This document shows positions 41,629-50,735 of a stretch of DNA of 64,000 nucleotides, one piece after another. The stretch is from DASXZH01 sp036502005 (GTDB lineage: Bacteria > Armatimonadota > Fimbriimonadia > Fimbriimonadales > Fimbriimonadaceae), in assembly GCA_036502005.1 (NCBI GenBank), contig DASXZH010000030.1:1-64000 (forward strand), in the 5' to 3' direction. Position 1 is the stretch's first letter. Each line of letters starts with the position of its first letter. Made by a program: the position numbers and the translations under genes. The notes under the pieces were generated by a model. That model searched no databases, was not told the DNA's origin, and saw only the letters and a program-made list of their open reading frames with translations.

Positions 41629-42657
41629 TCAATGCTTTACTTCCCTAAGCTCCAACCCATTAGAAAACTCCAGCCAAACCTTGGGCTCTCGCGTTTCCCC
41701 AATCGAAAGTCGCGGACTTAGGCAGCAAGCTCGAATGGCCGTCTCCACTCCAAAATCCGCAGCCAAGTTTTGAAATGCATCCTTCAGCGTAATCGCGCTG
41801 CCGGCCAGCGCCCCATTTGAAGCGAGCCGAACCTGTCCTGGCGTGGTCACGCAGTCGTGGCCCCACATGGTTATGTGCTGGCCCGAGGGCAGACCGGTTG
41901 CCCGCGAGCTATCGCTCACGGCGACCAGTTTATCAACCGGCTTGCTCCGAACGAGCAAACTCGCCGAAGGCTCGGAAACGTGGATGCGGTCGTAGATCAA
42001 TTCGGCGTACACACCGTTCTCGATCATGGCAAAGCCGGCCAAGCCTGCCTCGCGGTGGTGAAAACCCCGCATCGCGTTGAACGTGTGAGTCACATGGGTT
42101 GCCCCCGCCTTAAACCCGGCCATCGCCTGTTCGTAAGTAGCGTCGCTGTGGCCCATGCTTACGGCCACCCCCCGCGACGATAAACGGGAGATTAAAGGCA
42201 GCACGCCAACGCGCTCCGGCGCAAGAGTAATCACCCGCAGTCGTGGGTCATCCAAAATCGAATCCCATTCGGAGCCTGGCGTGGTTATCGACGAAACCGG
42301 CTGCGCGCCCGGGTGCAACTCGCTAATAAAAGGCCCCTCCAAGTGAAATCCCCACATCATCTCATGCTCCGGCAAGTTAGATAAAGCAGAAGCGATATCT
42401 GAAGGGGTTGCCGTAATCGTCGTTGGTAAAAAGGCTTCGTAACCCAGCTCGCGCAGTCTGGAGGCCAGTTGCACCATCTCGGCGGCCGTAGCCGACATAA
42501 AGTCGATCCCAAATGCGCCATGAATATGGATATCCACCAAGCCAGGCGCCAAAATGCCGTCTGCCGAGCCGGATGACTCGGTAAATACCGGCGACCCCGA
42601 AACCCATTCAACTTCATAGGTGCCAAATCCAGAAGGGCCAATCGCTTGGTATTTCAT
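41629..42657 (-). CDS. nagA: N-acetylglucosamine-6-phosphate deacetylase
   Basis: 342-residue amidohydrolase removing the acetyl group from GlcNAc-6-P, feeding amino sugar recycling or chitin/peptidoglycan catabolism. Motifs: LAPGLVDIHIHGAFGIDF (metal His pair), FHLEGPFISELHPGA, SMGHSDATYEQA, HVTHTFNAMRGFHHREAGL, VSDSSRATG (catalytic Asp). Slightly shorter than the usual 380 but all motifs are present. It overlaps dprA by ATGA. No nagB is nearby. Confidence 0.93.
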   Translation of the reverse strand: MKYQAIGPSGFGTYEVEWVSGSPVFTESSGSADGILAPGLVDIHIHGAFGIDFMSATAAEMVQLASRLRELGYEAFLPTTITATPSDIASALSNLPEHEMMWGFHLEGPFISELHPGAQPVSSITTPGSEWDSILDDPRLRVITLAPERVGVLPLISRLSSRGVAVSMGHSDATYEQAMAGFKAGATHVTHTFNAMRGFHHREAGLAGFAMIENGVYAELIYDRIHVSEPSASLLVRSKPVDKLVAVSDSSRATGLPSGQHITMWGHDCVTTPGQVRLASNGALAGSAITLKDAFQNLAADFGVETAIRACCLSPRLSIGETREPKVWLEFSNGLELREVKH

Positions 42658-43610
42658 AGTCGTTTTGCGTACCCGCCCGCATCCTTCATGATGCGGCCCT
42701 CAAGTTCCAGCATCGTCAACTCAGACAGCACAACGGATGTATCCAGACCTGTTCGGTCAACAATAAACTCGCAAGCGAGCGGACTTGTGCTCAACACCGC
42801 CAAGATCTTCTCCTGAATCGGGCTGGCTTCAGAGGCAGCAATCGCGGAAACCGATGGCAAACCCATCGCCTCCAAGACTTGGTCAGGGTGATCCACCAAA
42901 GTTGCGCCATCGCGTATCAACGCATGAGAACCCCGAAAATTCAAATTTTCGATATTCGCCGGAACTACAAACACATGCCTGCCCATCTCGTTCGCCGAAC
43001 TAGCCGTGGAAAGCGCACCGGATTTATCCGGCGCTTCAATCACCACAAGTGTATTACAGAGCCCTGCTACGGTGTGATTGCGCAGTAGGGGCCGGTATTC
43101 CCGGTTTGAGGTCGTTCCCGCCGCAAACTGGCTCAGAAGGCATCCATTGGCCTTAATCTGCTCGAAAAGCTGGAAATGCACGCGCGGGTAAACCCGCTCG
43201 ATCCCCGAAAGCATCACGGCAGCGGTTTTGCCGCCAACTGCCAGTGCTCCTGCGTGGGCTGCCGCATCGATCCCCAGCGCGCCCCCGCTTATAATCGTTA
43301 CTCCCGCCCGAGCCAGCGATTCGGCAAACTTCTGGGCAACAGCTTTGCCATAGGTGGTGGCTGCCCGCGTTCCAACAATCCCAACAGTCGGCTGCTGCAA
43401 ACAACTGGGATCCCCCCAGCAATACAGCGCGGGGGGCATGGTAGGAATCGTTCGAAATCGCTCAGGGAGATCCTCACCAGCCAAGAGCTGTACGCCCTGT
43501 TCTTTTAACGCCGGCAGGATATCCAGTCGCGCCTCGGCGACTCTTTCGCGCTCCGCGCGGCTGAGAAGATGGGTCTTAAGCAAGTGTTCGGACGGTAACC
43601 GTCCGAACAT
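42654..43610 (-). CDS. dprA: DNA processing protein DprA
   Basis: Canonical DprA that binds incoming single-stranded DNA and loads RecA in natural transformation. Rossmann core: VGIVGTRAATTYGKAVAQ, IISGGALGIDAAAHAGAL, MLSGIERVYPRVH, FRGSHALIRDGATLV; a C-terminal winged-helix DML1-like segment (EFIVDRTGLDTSVVLSELTMLELEGRI) is present. The ATG at 43610 begins at MFGRLPSEHLL, yet the same frame is open upstream with ELEFWQRLLAAETSP, which looks like the missing N-terminal SAM-like part; a CTG at 43697 preceded by aaggagg (9-base spacing) could be the start. Follows the PQQ-like gene on the same strand. Confidence 0.93.
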   Translation of the reverse strand: MFGRLPSEHLLKTHLLSRAERERVAEARLDILPALKEQGVQLLAGEDLPERFRTIPTMPPALYCWGDPSCLQQPTVGIVGTRAATTYGKAVAQKFAESLARAGVTIISGGALGIDAAAHAGALAVGGKTAAVMLSGIERVYPRVHFQLFEQIKANGCLLSQFAAGTTSNREYRPLLRNHTVAGLCNTLVVIEAPDKSGALSTASSANEMGRHVFVVPANIENLNFRGSHALIRDGATLVDHPDQVLEAMGLPSVSAIAASEASPIQEKILAVLSTSPLACEFIVDRTGLDTSVVLSELTMLELEGRIMKDAGGYAKRL

Positions 43611-43699
43611 TTGCTCCAGGATTATTTGCGCTTTAGCGGGGCTTGTTTCGGCGGCTAAAAGCCTTTGCCAGAACTCCAGTTCGCCCTTATCACGCAGAA

Positions 43700-45568
43700 C
43701 TAACGGCCTCCTTCGCCACCCTGGCCGCCGAATCCACCGCCTCGTCCGCCACCGAAGCCGCCGCCACCCAAACCGCCGCCACGGCCGGGTCCGCCTCGGC
43801 CGCCATTCTGCGGATATGCTGGCGCGGCGATTGAAGGCAAACTGCTATCGATCGAGAGGGAGAATTTCTCGGTTGTGATGTTGCCCATCCAGTCCGAAAC
43901 GGACACGACAAACTCAGTTCTGCCATCAGGCAAAGGTTTGTTCTTGCCGTAGAGGGAGAACTGAACCGTATCCTTGCCATCGGCAGTAAAGGCGTTGTCT
44001 ACGGGCTTCCCGTTACAAGTCACGGAAATCGTCGACTCATTCACGCCGGAGTTGTCGTCACTGATCCGAAACACGACGGAGAGATCTTGGCCACTGACCT
44101 CCGATCCTTCCGAGGGAAAGAGCATCTTTACCTCGGGACCGGTTACGTCCACTCCCGAATCCCTGTCAAAAGCCAACAGGCTGCCGTCCTCCACGAGAAC
44201 TAGCAGTGTGTTGCCAGCTACGACCGTTGGGCCGGCGACGGGAACATCAAAATCCGCCGGATCAGGAATCAGCAGGTTGCCCGGTTGTCCGTTGGCGCCG
44301 CCGCGATTTCCTTGGCCTCCGCCCGTGCCAGCACCATTTCCACCACCAGTCGTGCCGCCGCCGAGTCCGCCACCGCCGAGTCCACCACCGCCGAGTCCGC
44401 CTCCGCCGATTCCACCTCCGGCTCCGAACTTGCCTCCGCCGCCGTTTTGGTTATTTTTTGTGGTTGAAATGACCTCTTCCGCAGACATCGGGTGAACGAC
44501 ATAGCGCCAGACGATGCGGCCGGTTTTTGGGTCTACCAAGTTCAGTGCGCCGTTCAAAGTGGGCACCATAAATAATTCGCCGGCTGCGGTAGGCCGTGTG
44601 GCCGCGCCAGATTGCAAGTCGATCTTCATCGGGATAACGCCCTTGCTGTTGGGATCCTTCATCGTTGCGATCTTGCCATGAAGGTCCATGATCGTCAAAA
44701 TCCCATCGCGGCTTACGACGGCCACGTTGCTGGCCGTGATAGCGGGACCGTAAACAAGGTCTTCTTGAGTATCGGTCTGCCATCTTTCGGAGCCATTTAG
44801 GGCGTTTAGAGCCGTCACATAAGAGCTGGTGTTGACGTAAAGGATGTCGCTAACAACGACCGGAGTTGCACTCTCACTTAGAGTGGAGAAGGAGGCATAC
44901 GTTTTCACCTTGGTCGGTGAGGCCACATTCAACGCACAGAGCGCGTTGTGCTGCGTGAAGTAAAACAGCAGGTCGCCCGATGAGCCCAAGTTCCCTTTTA
45001 GCAAATCAAAAACATGCTGTTGAGCCGGCCAAGTTTCCTTTCCGTCCGCGCCGTTGATGGCCACTAGGTATTCCGCGCTTACCGGAAAAACAACATACTT
45101 GTTTACAGCGACAGGCTGGGAGCTGATCTCTTGCTGAGGATCTTGGAGCTTGTAGTACCACTTCTGAACTCCGGTTGCCGGATCCACTCCGTACAGAGTT
45201 GTGTCCGTTGCGGAAACGAGCGTTCCGTCGCACATTACCGGATTGGATTTGAAATGGCCCTGAATCGACTCCGTGGTTGGAAATTTCCACTTTTGATTCC
45301 CGGTCTGGCGATCAAGCGCGAAAATTCTAGTTCCAACTGAAACATAAATCGTATCTCCGTCGACGAGTGGCGAACCCGACGGGGCGTATTCTGTAGGCTG
45401 CGCCCACCTCCAAGAAAGCGGAGCGGGACCATCAAAATCGCCAAAGACGACTGACGTTAGGCCAAAAATGAGCGGGATCAAGGCGAGGAACCGCAATCTG
45501 TGCATTCGAAACATCCTCCAGGGATCGCAAATCAATTTCATAAGCATTTTAACGGGGTTGGCGTCCAT
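43700..45568 (-). CDS. Exported PQQ-like beta-propeller protein with Gly-rich linker
   Basis: 622 residues. N-terminal signal (FLALIPLIFGLTSVVFG), then propeller blades with the PQQ/WD40-like motif A-x-D-x-x-T-G-x-x-x-W (ALDRQTGNQKWKF, GVDPATGVQKWYYKL, ALNALNGSERWQT, LVDPKTGRIVWRY). A Gly-rich tandem segment near residue 390-430 interrupts it; a further propeller strand, an Ig-like domain (GPEVKMLFPSEGSEVSGQDLSVVF) and a Gly/Arg-rich tail follow. Comparable to BamB-like assembly proteins only in fold. Probably periplasmic or surface; ligand unknown. Confidence 0.85.
   Translation of the reverse strand: MDANPVKMLMKLICDPWRMFRMHRLRFLALIPLIFGLTSVVFGDFDGPAPLSWRWAQPTEYAPSGSPLVDGDTIYVSVGTRIFALDRQTGNQKWKFPTTESIQGHFKSNPVMCDGTLVSATDTTLYGVDPATGVQKWYYKLQDPQQEISSQPVAVNKYVVFPVSAEYLVAINGADGKETWPAQQHVFDLLKGNLGSSGDLLFYFTQHNALCALNVASPTKVKTYASFSTLSESATPVVVSDILYVNTSSYVTALNALNGSERWQTDTQEDLVYGPAITASNVAVVSRDGILTIMDLHGKIATMKDPNSKGVIPMKIDLQSGAATRPTAAGELFMVPTLNGALNLVDPKTGRIVWRYVVHPMSAEEVISTTKNNQNGGGGKFGAGGGIGGGGLGGGGLGGGGLGGGTTGGGNGAGTGGGQGNRGGANGQPGNLLIPDPADFDVPVAGPTVVAGNTLLVLVEDGSLLAFDRDSGVDVTGPEVKMLFPSEGSEVSGQDLSVVFRISDDNSGVNESTISVTCNGKPVDNAFTADGKDTVQFSLYGKNKPLPDGRTEFVVSVSDWMGNITTEKFSLSIDSSLPSIAAPAYPQNGGRGGPGRGGGLGGGGFGGGRGGGFGGQGGEGGR
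44358..44417. repeat. 15-bp tandem repeat coding for GGGGL units
   Basis: Four near-identical 15-bp units (ccgccgagtccgcca type on the plus strand) inside the propeller gene encode repeated Gly-Gly-Gly-Gly-Leu/Ile. Being a multiple of 3, copy-number change would lengthen the linker without a frameshift. Confidence 0.8.
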
Positions 45569-45630
45569 TTAGCTACTGCATGTGTCTCAGAGCGTAACTT
45601 AGAGGCAGATTCGATCACAATAAGACCGAG

Positions 45631-46302
45631 TTGAAGCTTCCAATCTTGTGCTACCACCAAGTTGCTCCACTCTCCGAAGTCGGGCGGAGGCTCAATGTCG
45701 AACCTGCGACATTGCAGGGCCACATTTCTTTTTTCCGCCGGAGAGGTTTTCAGTTTGTAAGAGCATGCGAGGTTCCTCGATCCAAGGGAAAATCTGTTTG
45801 TTTCACTTTCGACGATGCCTATGTTTCGACGCTTACGCACGGCCTAGAGGTTCTAATAAAGAACAATGTGACTGCGACCTTTTACGCGGTGCCCGCTCTT
45901 GTTGGCCAATCTTCTTCCTGGGACGTAGCCGAAGCAAAACCGTTGGCGGGCTGGAAACAGCTTCTGGAAGCGCAAATGAAAGGTTTTGAAATTGGCAACC
46001 ATACACAGACGCATGCTCGCCTGTCTCAGCTCTCGGTAGAAGACCAAAAGAACGAATGGTATAGGGCAGATGAAATTTTGCGCGAAAAAGGTTATGTCCC
46101 AAAATCGGGTTGCTACCCGTACGGCGATTGCCCACCCGCGAGCCAGGCGGCAGTAAAGGAGTTGGGTTATAGCTGTGCTCTTGCAATCGACAAATGGCCC
46201 GGATCGATCGATCCGATGAGGCGTGCCCGGTTGGTAATCGCCTACAGCGATGGTGTTGCCAAACTGCTTTACAGGCTGTATATTCGTCCATACCTGCCCT
46301 AG
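45631..46302 (+). CDS. Polysaccharide deacetylase (NodB/CE4) family protein
   Basis: 223 residues from TTG 45631 (LPILCYHQVAP). CE4 motifs: catalytic Asp and metal Asp in VCFTFDDAYVS, metal His pair in EIGNHTQTHARLS, and CYPYGDCPP. Likely removes acetyl groups from a cell-wall or exopolysaccharide. No signal peptide is seen with this start. It stands 48 bases ahead of the permease gene on the same strand. Confidence 0.9.
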   Translation: MKLPILCYHQVAPLSEVGRRLNVEPATLQGHISFFRRRGFQFVRACEVPRSKGKSVCFTFDDAYVSTLTHGLEVLIKNNVTATFYAVPALVGQSSSWDVAEAKPLAGWKQLLEAQMKGFEIGNHTQTHARLSQLSVEDQKNEWYRADEILREKGYVPKSGCYPYGDCPPASQAAVKELGYSCALAIDKWPGSIDPMRRARLVIAYSDGVAKLLYRLYIRPYLP

Positions 46303-46350
46303 GTTAGACGCGTCCCCGCCCAAACATGTCATCATATTGGGGCTGCATTT

Positions 46351-48186
46351 ATGAGTGTTCTAACGCTGGCAAAACGGATTTTCTTCGGAAAGCCCATCGC
46401 TACCAAGCATGCGCACCATCAGCGCCTCAGCAAGATTTTCGCACTTCCTGTTTTCGCATCGGATGCTTTGTCGTCCGTCGCGTACGCCACGGAAGCGACG
46501 ATGGGTGTTTTGCTCTTGGCGGGCACTCATTTCATGGGTGTTACCTTCCCGATCTCGATCGCAATCGCGATTTTGATCATTATTGTTTCCTCCAGCTACT
46601 ACCAAACGCTGCACGCGTATCCGCACGGCGGCGGATCCTATACTGTTGCGAGCTCAAACTTGGGCTCTTTTGCGGGCCGAATCGCAGGGGCCTCGCTCCT
46701 TATTGACTACGTGCTTACGGTCTCAGTGTCCGTGACGGCAGGGGTCTTAGCGTTAGTTTCAATCTTCCCTTCAATTCATCACTATTTGCTGCTTGTTAAC
46801 GTGCTTTCCGTTGCCTTCATTGCCGTTATAAACCTTCGCGGCACCAAAGAGAGCGGAATCGTTTTTGCAATTCCGACCTATGGCTTCGTCGGCTTAATGC
46901 TGCTAATGATCGTGGTTGGAATTATTCGGCTGCCACAACTGCATATCGTGCCGATGTCAGATCCGAACATCCCTCCACCTCCCTTGGAGGCGTTTGGTGT
47001 ATTTCTCTTGCTAAAAGCATTTGCAAACGGATGCACCGCCATGACCGGCATCGAGGCTATATCGAACGGCATCCAGGCCTTTAAACCGCCGGAAGCCCGC
47101 AATGCTTCCATTACCTTGACCTGGATGGCAGGGATTCTCGCCTTCATGTTCCTGGGCTCAAGTTGGCTGGGCGTTCAACTCCACATACTGCCCTATCTTA
47201 ATGCCCATGCTCCTGGATACAAGACCGTGCTTGCCCTCATTGGTGAGCGGGTCTTTGGAGGCCAAAGTATTTGGCTTTATGCGCTTCAGATATTTACAGC
47301 GCTTATTTTGATTTTGGCCGCCAACACGGCCTTTGCAGACTTTCCTAGGCTGAGCAGTATGATAGCCAGGGATGGGTTTCTGCCGCGCCAGTTAGCAAGC
47401 GTTGGCGACCGATTAGTGTTTCAAAACGGCATCGTCATTCTCACTCTGCTGGCAACCACGTTAATCATTGTCTTTAAGGGAACGACGGACGCCTTGATCC
47501 CGCTCTACGCAATCGGCGTTTTTACAGCTTTTACATTAAGCCAGTTCGGAATGGTGGTTCACCAAGTAAAGCTAAAGAAATTTGGGACCATGGTGGTGAG
47601 CCTTCTGGGCGGTCTTACCACGGGCGTTGTTGCGGTAATCATCATGGTCACCAAGTTCAGTGAAGGTGGCTGGATCGTCGTCGTCGCCATCATCTTCTTC
47701 CTGTTCGTGTTCTCGATGATCCATCGACATTATCAGTACTTGGCCAAAGAGCTCACGTTGACTCCGGAAGACGCCCTGAAACCAGTGAAGACCACGGTTT
47801 TACTTTTAGTTCCTCGCGTCCACCGAGGCATTTTGCAGGCGATAAGCTACGCGAAGTCGATGACAAGCGACGTGCGAGCTCTCCACGTCACCATGGATCC
47901 CCAATCCGCCAAAACAGTCAAGGCAGATTGGAACAAGTTCGGCGCAGATTTGCCGTTAGTTATCTTGGAGTCTCCCTATCGATCCCTTCTGGATCCGATT
48001 ACCGAATATATCGACCAAGCCGTCGCGGAAGACCCCAACTCCATGATCACCGTTATCGTTCCTCAGGCCGTGCCAAAATATTGGTGGCAAGGGTTGCTTC
48101 ATAACAATGCTGCGATTCCACTTAAAATGGCCCTCGCTAGCCGCAAAAATGTGATTATCACCAACGTGAGGTACTTCCTCAAATGA
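46351..48186 (+). CDS. APC-superfamily permease, KimA (high-affinity K+ importer)-like
   Basis: 611 residues, about 12 transmembrane segments and a C-terminal cytoplasmic domain of about 150 residues. The opening FGKPIATKHAHHQRLSKIFALPVFASDALSSVAYATEA closely resembles Bacillus KimA, as does total length (KimA 607). KimA-type proteins import K+ with protons and are often shut by c-di-AMP binding to the C-terminal domain. A general amino acid permease is the alternative. Overlaps the STAS-Usp gene by ATGA, implying joint function. Confidence 0.85.
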   Translation: MSVLTLAKRIFFGKPIATKHAHHQRLSKIFALPVFASDALSSVAYATEATMGVLLLAGTHFMGVTFPISIAIAILIIIVSSSYYQTLHAYPHGGGSYTVASSNLGSFAGRIAGASLLIDYVLTVSVSVTAGVLALVSIFPSIHHYLLLVNVLSVAFIAVINLRGTKESGIVFAIPTYGFVGLMLLMIVVGIIRLPQLHIVPMSDPNIPPPPLEAFGVFLLLKAFANGCTAMTGIEAISNGIQAFKPPEARNASITLTWMAGILAFMFLGSSWLGVQLHILPYLNAHAPGYKTVLALIGERVFGGQSIWLYALQIFTALILILAANTAFADFPRLSSMIARDGFLPRQLASVGDRLVFQNGIVILTLLATTLIIVFKGTTDALIPLYAIGVFTAFTLSQFGMVVHQVKLKKFGTMVVSLLGGLTTGVVAVIIMVTKFSEGGWIVVVAIIFFLFVFSMIHRHYQYLAKELTLTPEDALKPVKTTVLLLVPRVHRGILQAISYAKSMTSDVRALHVTMDPQSAKTVKADWNKFGADLPLVILESPYRSLLDPITEYIDQAVAEDPNSMITVIVPQAVPKYWWQGLLHNNAAIPLKMALASRKNVIITNVRYFLK

Positions 48187-48968
48187 TCGTTGAGTCCTAC
48201 GACGACGTTATTGTCCTATCCGGCCAACTCCGTACGAACCTGTGGGAAACAGTCCACACCGCCATTTCACTTACTCTGAAGCGGCATCCTGCGGGCGTCA
48301 TCATTGATTGCAGCGGCTTGACCAACGCGACCCCCGAAGGCGCCGAGACCTTCCGTGATATTTTGGAGTTCACAAAGCGCCAAGAGGCGCGCGTCATCGT
48401 TGCCGCCGTGCCGGAAAACGTTCTGGAAGTCCTCCGCTCGGTTTCCGAGGTACGTTCCAGACTTGCAATCGCCAAATCGGTTGAAGACGCGCGAACTTCG
48501 CTCGAGATCGTCATCGATGGAGGCAAATCCAGGAAGAAGAATGGAGAGAAGAACTCAAGCATTCTGCTTTGTTTAACTGGAAGGGATGTAGACAAAGAGG
48601 CGTTGGAAATCGCATCCCAATTGGCGGAGGCCCGCGAAGCGGATTTACACCTTGTTTACATCGTGGTGGTTCCGCGTGAGCTGCCGCTAACCTCTCCGTT
48701 GCCGGAGCAAGAGGCGCAGGCCTCTAAGGCACTCGAACTCTGCTGTGCCAAATCGGACCGACATGTGCGAATCATCCCTCACTTGGAGCGAGGGCGTGAC
48801 GTTTTAAGCACAATCGAGAACTACCTTCAGGCGAATAAGATTTCTTTGTTGGTCATCCCCGTTGCCGCACAGCCGACCGATCCTGAGGCAAGAGCGGCCT
48901 TTTTGAAATCTGCAATCCAAAGAATCCCGCAGCAAGTAGTGATTGTTCGCGGCGCGAAAGAAGCTTAA
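48183..48968 (+). CDS. STAS domain fused to universal stress protein (Usp) domain
   Basis: 261 residues. Residues 1-110 have the anti-sigma-antagonist/STAS pattern (VIVLSGQLRTNLWETVHTAI, GVIIDCSGLTNATPEGAETFRDIL, where Thr may replace the phosphorylated Ser). Residues about 125-260 are Usp-like (ILLCLTGRDVDKEALEIASQLAEAREADLHLVYIV to LLVIPVAAQ). Usp domains bind nucleotides, including c-di-AMP in some permease partners. Coupling to the KimA-like gene by ATGA suggests it gates or senses that transporter. Overlaps the tsaC 3' end by 4 bases. Confidence 0.75.
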   Translation: MIVESYDDVIVLSGQLRTNLWETVHTAISLTLKRHPAGVIIDCSGLTNATPEGAETFRDILEFTKRQEARVIVAAVPENVLEVLRSVSEVRSRLAIAKSVEDARTSLEIVIDGGKSRKKNGEKNSSILLCLTGRDVDKEALEIASQLAEAREADLHLVYIVVVPRELPLTSPLPEQEAQASKALELCCAKSDRHVRIIPHLERGRDVLSTIENYLQANKISLLVIPVAAQPTDPEARAAFLKSAIQRIPQQVVIVRGAKEA

Positions 48969-49879
48969 TCGGCGCTGGCCCGCCTTAGCCGATCCCAAAC
49001 AGCATCCCATTCGGGCGTTCTTGGAGGCGCTTCGATGAAAATCACAGCCTGGTTTTGTTGGTCCATTTCACTTAAGGCGGCGTAAAGTTTTGCCGCGTAT
49101 TTCCTAGGCTCCTTCGGCATTTTAACCTGGTCTTTGGCGGGTTGTTTGGTTAGAACCAGACCCGGCTTATCATCGATATCCTTATCGATCAGCACCTTGC
49201 CTTTAGGGGCATAGTGGCGAGGGTACATGCCGGGTGATTTCCGCTCTTTTGAGCCCGAGTTGATTTGGGTGTTGAGCACGCTTTCGATTTGGTCTTTGGA
49301 GATGCTTCCGGGCCTTAAGAGCGAGGGGATCTCGCCGCTGAGGTCGAGCACGGTGGATTCGATGCCAAACTCGCAGCTTCCGCCATCGATTACTAGCTTT
49401 ACTTCTTTGATGAGATCGGGATCGATATTTTGAGCTGTCGTCGGTGAAAGGCCCATAAACAGGTTCGCGCTCGGCGCAGCTACTGGCTCGCCCACCAACT
49501 TTAGAATCTCGCGAAAAACCTTATGCGAAGGCATGCGGATCGCCACTGTATTGAGTCCGCCCGTCGTGACTGCTGAAACTTCGTTTCGTTTGGGAAGCAC
49601 AAGCGTAAGTGGTCCCGGCCAAAAGGCATCGGCAAGCTGTTGAGCTTGCGTCGACCAAGAAGCTGTAAGCATCTCAACTTGCGTCTTATCGTACGCATGG
49701 CAGATTAACGGGTTATCGGCGGGTCTTCCCTTGGCTTCAAATATCTTCTTTACTGCTTCTTCATCAAGGGCTTGCGCAGCGAGACCATAAACGGTCTCGG
49801 TTGGGACGATCACCAATTCGCCATTACTTATAAAGCTAGCGGCTTCCGCTATGGCTTCGCTACTAGATTGCAAGAGCAT
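48965..49879 (-). CDS. tsaC: Threonylcarbamoyl-AMP synthase (TsaC/Sua5 family)
   Basis: 304 residues from ATG 49879. Makes threonylcarbamoyl-AMP for the t6A modification of ANN-decoding tRNAs. Motifs: GELVIVPTETVYGLAAQALDEEAVKKIFEAKGRPADNPL, FWPGPLTLVLPK, AIRMPSHKVFREIL, EPVAAPSANLFMGLSPTTA, FGIESTVLDLSG and LLRPGSIS. The 100-residue C-terminal part (YPRHYAPKGKVL and beyond) is the Sua5 domain, so Sua5 type. Its start lies inside the 3' end of aroE (17-base overlap); last gene of the leftward operon. Confidence 0.95.
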   Translation of the reverse strand: MLLQSSSEAIAEAASFISNGELVIVPTETVYGLAAQALDEEAVKKIFEAKGRPADNPLICHAYDKTQVEMLTASWSTQAQQLADAFWPGPLTLVLPKRNEVSAVTTGGLNTVAIRMPSHKVFREILKLVGEPVAAPSANLFMGLSPTTAQNIDPDLIKEVKLVIDGGSCEFGIESTVLDLSGEIPSLLRPGSISKDQIESVLNTQINSGSKERKSPGMYPRHYAPKGKVLIDKDIDDKPGLVLTKQPAKDQVKMPKEPRKYAAKLYAALSEMDQQNQAVIFIEAPPRTPEWDAVWDRLRRASAD

Positions 49880-50735
49880 CTTGCACTTCCTTAACCATAA
49901 GGTTAACGTCTGGCTCGGGCAAGCCCCAGCAGCGCCATGCCTCCGCCCCTTGATAAACCAGCAGGCTCGAACCATCCATTGCTCTCAGACCTTGTGCGGC
50001 CGCATTTTGAAGGAACTGAGTCGGGTTCTTAGCATAGTACAGGTCGTAGGCAACCAAATCAGAAGGAGACCGCGTCCAATCGAGCGGTAACTCCCCGCCA
50101 ATCTTGCCGACGGAAGTTGCATTAACCAAAAGGTTAATGCCCGCTAAATCCGGCTCCTTCTGGAGGGCCACTCGGCCACTAAATCTCTCATTGGTTTCAT
50201 TGGCTCGCTCTCGAGTCCTGTTCCATAGGGAGACCCGGCATCCCAGTTTCAGAAGCACCGCGATGCAAGCGTGTGCCGAACCGCCCGCCCCTAGAACCAG
50301 GCATTGGTCGCCAGCTTTCAAACCCAAAGGTGTGATGCTTCGCAAGAAGCCGAGCGTGTCCGTATTAAATCCTTGTCTAGAATCCAAAAGGATTGTATTG
50401 GCGACGTTTACTTCCGGATAGTCCGTATTTATAAACTCCGAACACCACGCGCGAGCCTCTTCCTTATGGGGCAACGTCACGTTAACTCCCCTGTAAGCCC
50501 TTGAGCGAAGGAAATCCAGTGCAAAACCAACATCTCCACGGGCTACGTTAACGGCCACGTAGCGAAAAGCTAAACCCAACGCCGTAAAAGCCGCGTTATG
50601 CATACGCGGTGAAAGCGAGTGGCTGGCATCTTCCGCGATCACCGCAAAATCCGCCGAAGGCGCGTTTTGCCAGTGGAAGGTTTCCGTCAATCTTTGGATT
50701 TGAAGATCCAATATTTCTGCCCCAAGAAATTCCAA
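49863..50735 (-). CDS. aroE: Shikimate dehydrogenase
   Basis: NADP-dependent reduction of 3-dehydroshikimate in the aromatic amino acid pathway. Motifs: ASHSLSPRMHNAAFTALGL (shikimate site), GVNVTLPHKEEA (catalytic Lys), GFNTDTLGFL (catalytic Asp), VLGAGGSAHACIAVLLKLG (NADP site), NATSVGK, AYDLYYAKNPTQFLQNA. With ATG 50735 the protein has 290 residues and overlaps the yqeG-gtrA gene by 49 bases; internal TTG codons at residues 9 and 16 would give a more usual N-terminus, so the start is uncertain. Confidence 0.93.
   Translation of the reverse strand: MEFLGAEILDLQIQRLTETFHWQNAPSADFAVIAEDASHSLSPRMHNAAFTALGLAFRYVAVNVARGDVGFALDFLRSRAYRGVNVTLPHKEEARAWCSEFINTDYPEVNVANTILLDSRQGFNTDTLGFLRSITPLGLKAGDQCLVLGAGGSAHACIAVLLKLGCRVSLWNRTRERANETNERFSGRVALQKEPDLAGINLLVNATSVGKIGGELPLDWTRSPSDLVAYDLYYAKNPTQFLQNAAAQGLRAMDGSSLLVYQGAEAWRCWGLPEPDVNLMVKEVQDALAI

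Noticed and set aside
46303..46350. Possible c-di-AMP (ydaO-type) riboswitch before the KimA-like gene
   Set aside because: Only 48 bases separate the genes, too short for that riboswitch, and no matching conserved core is visible.
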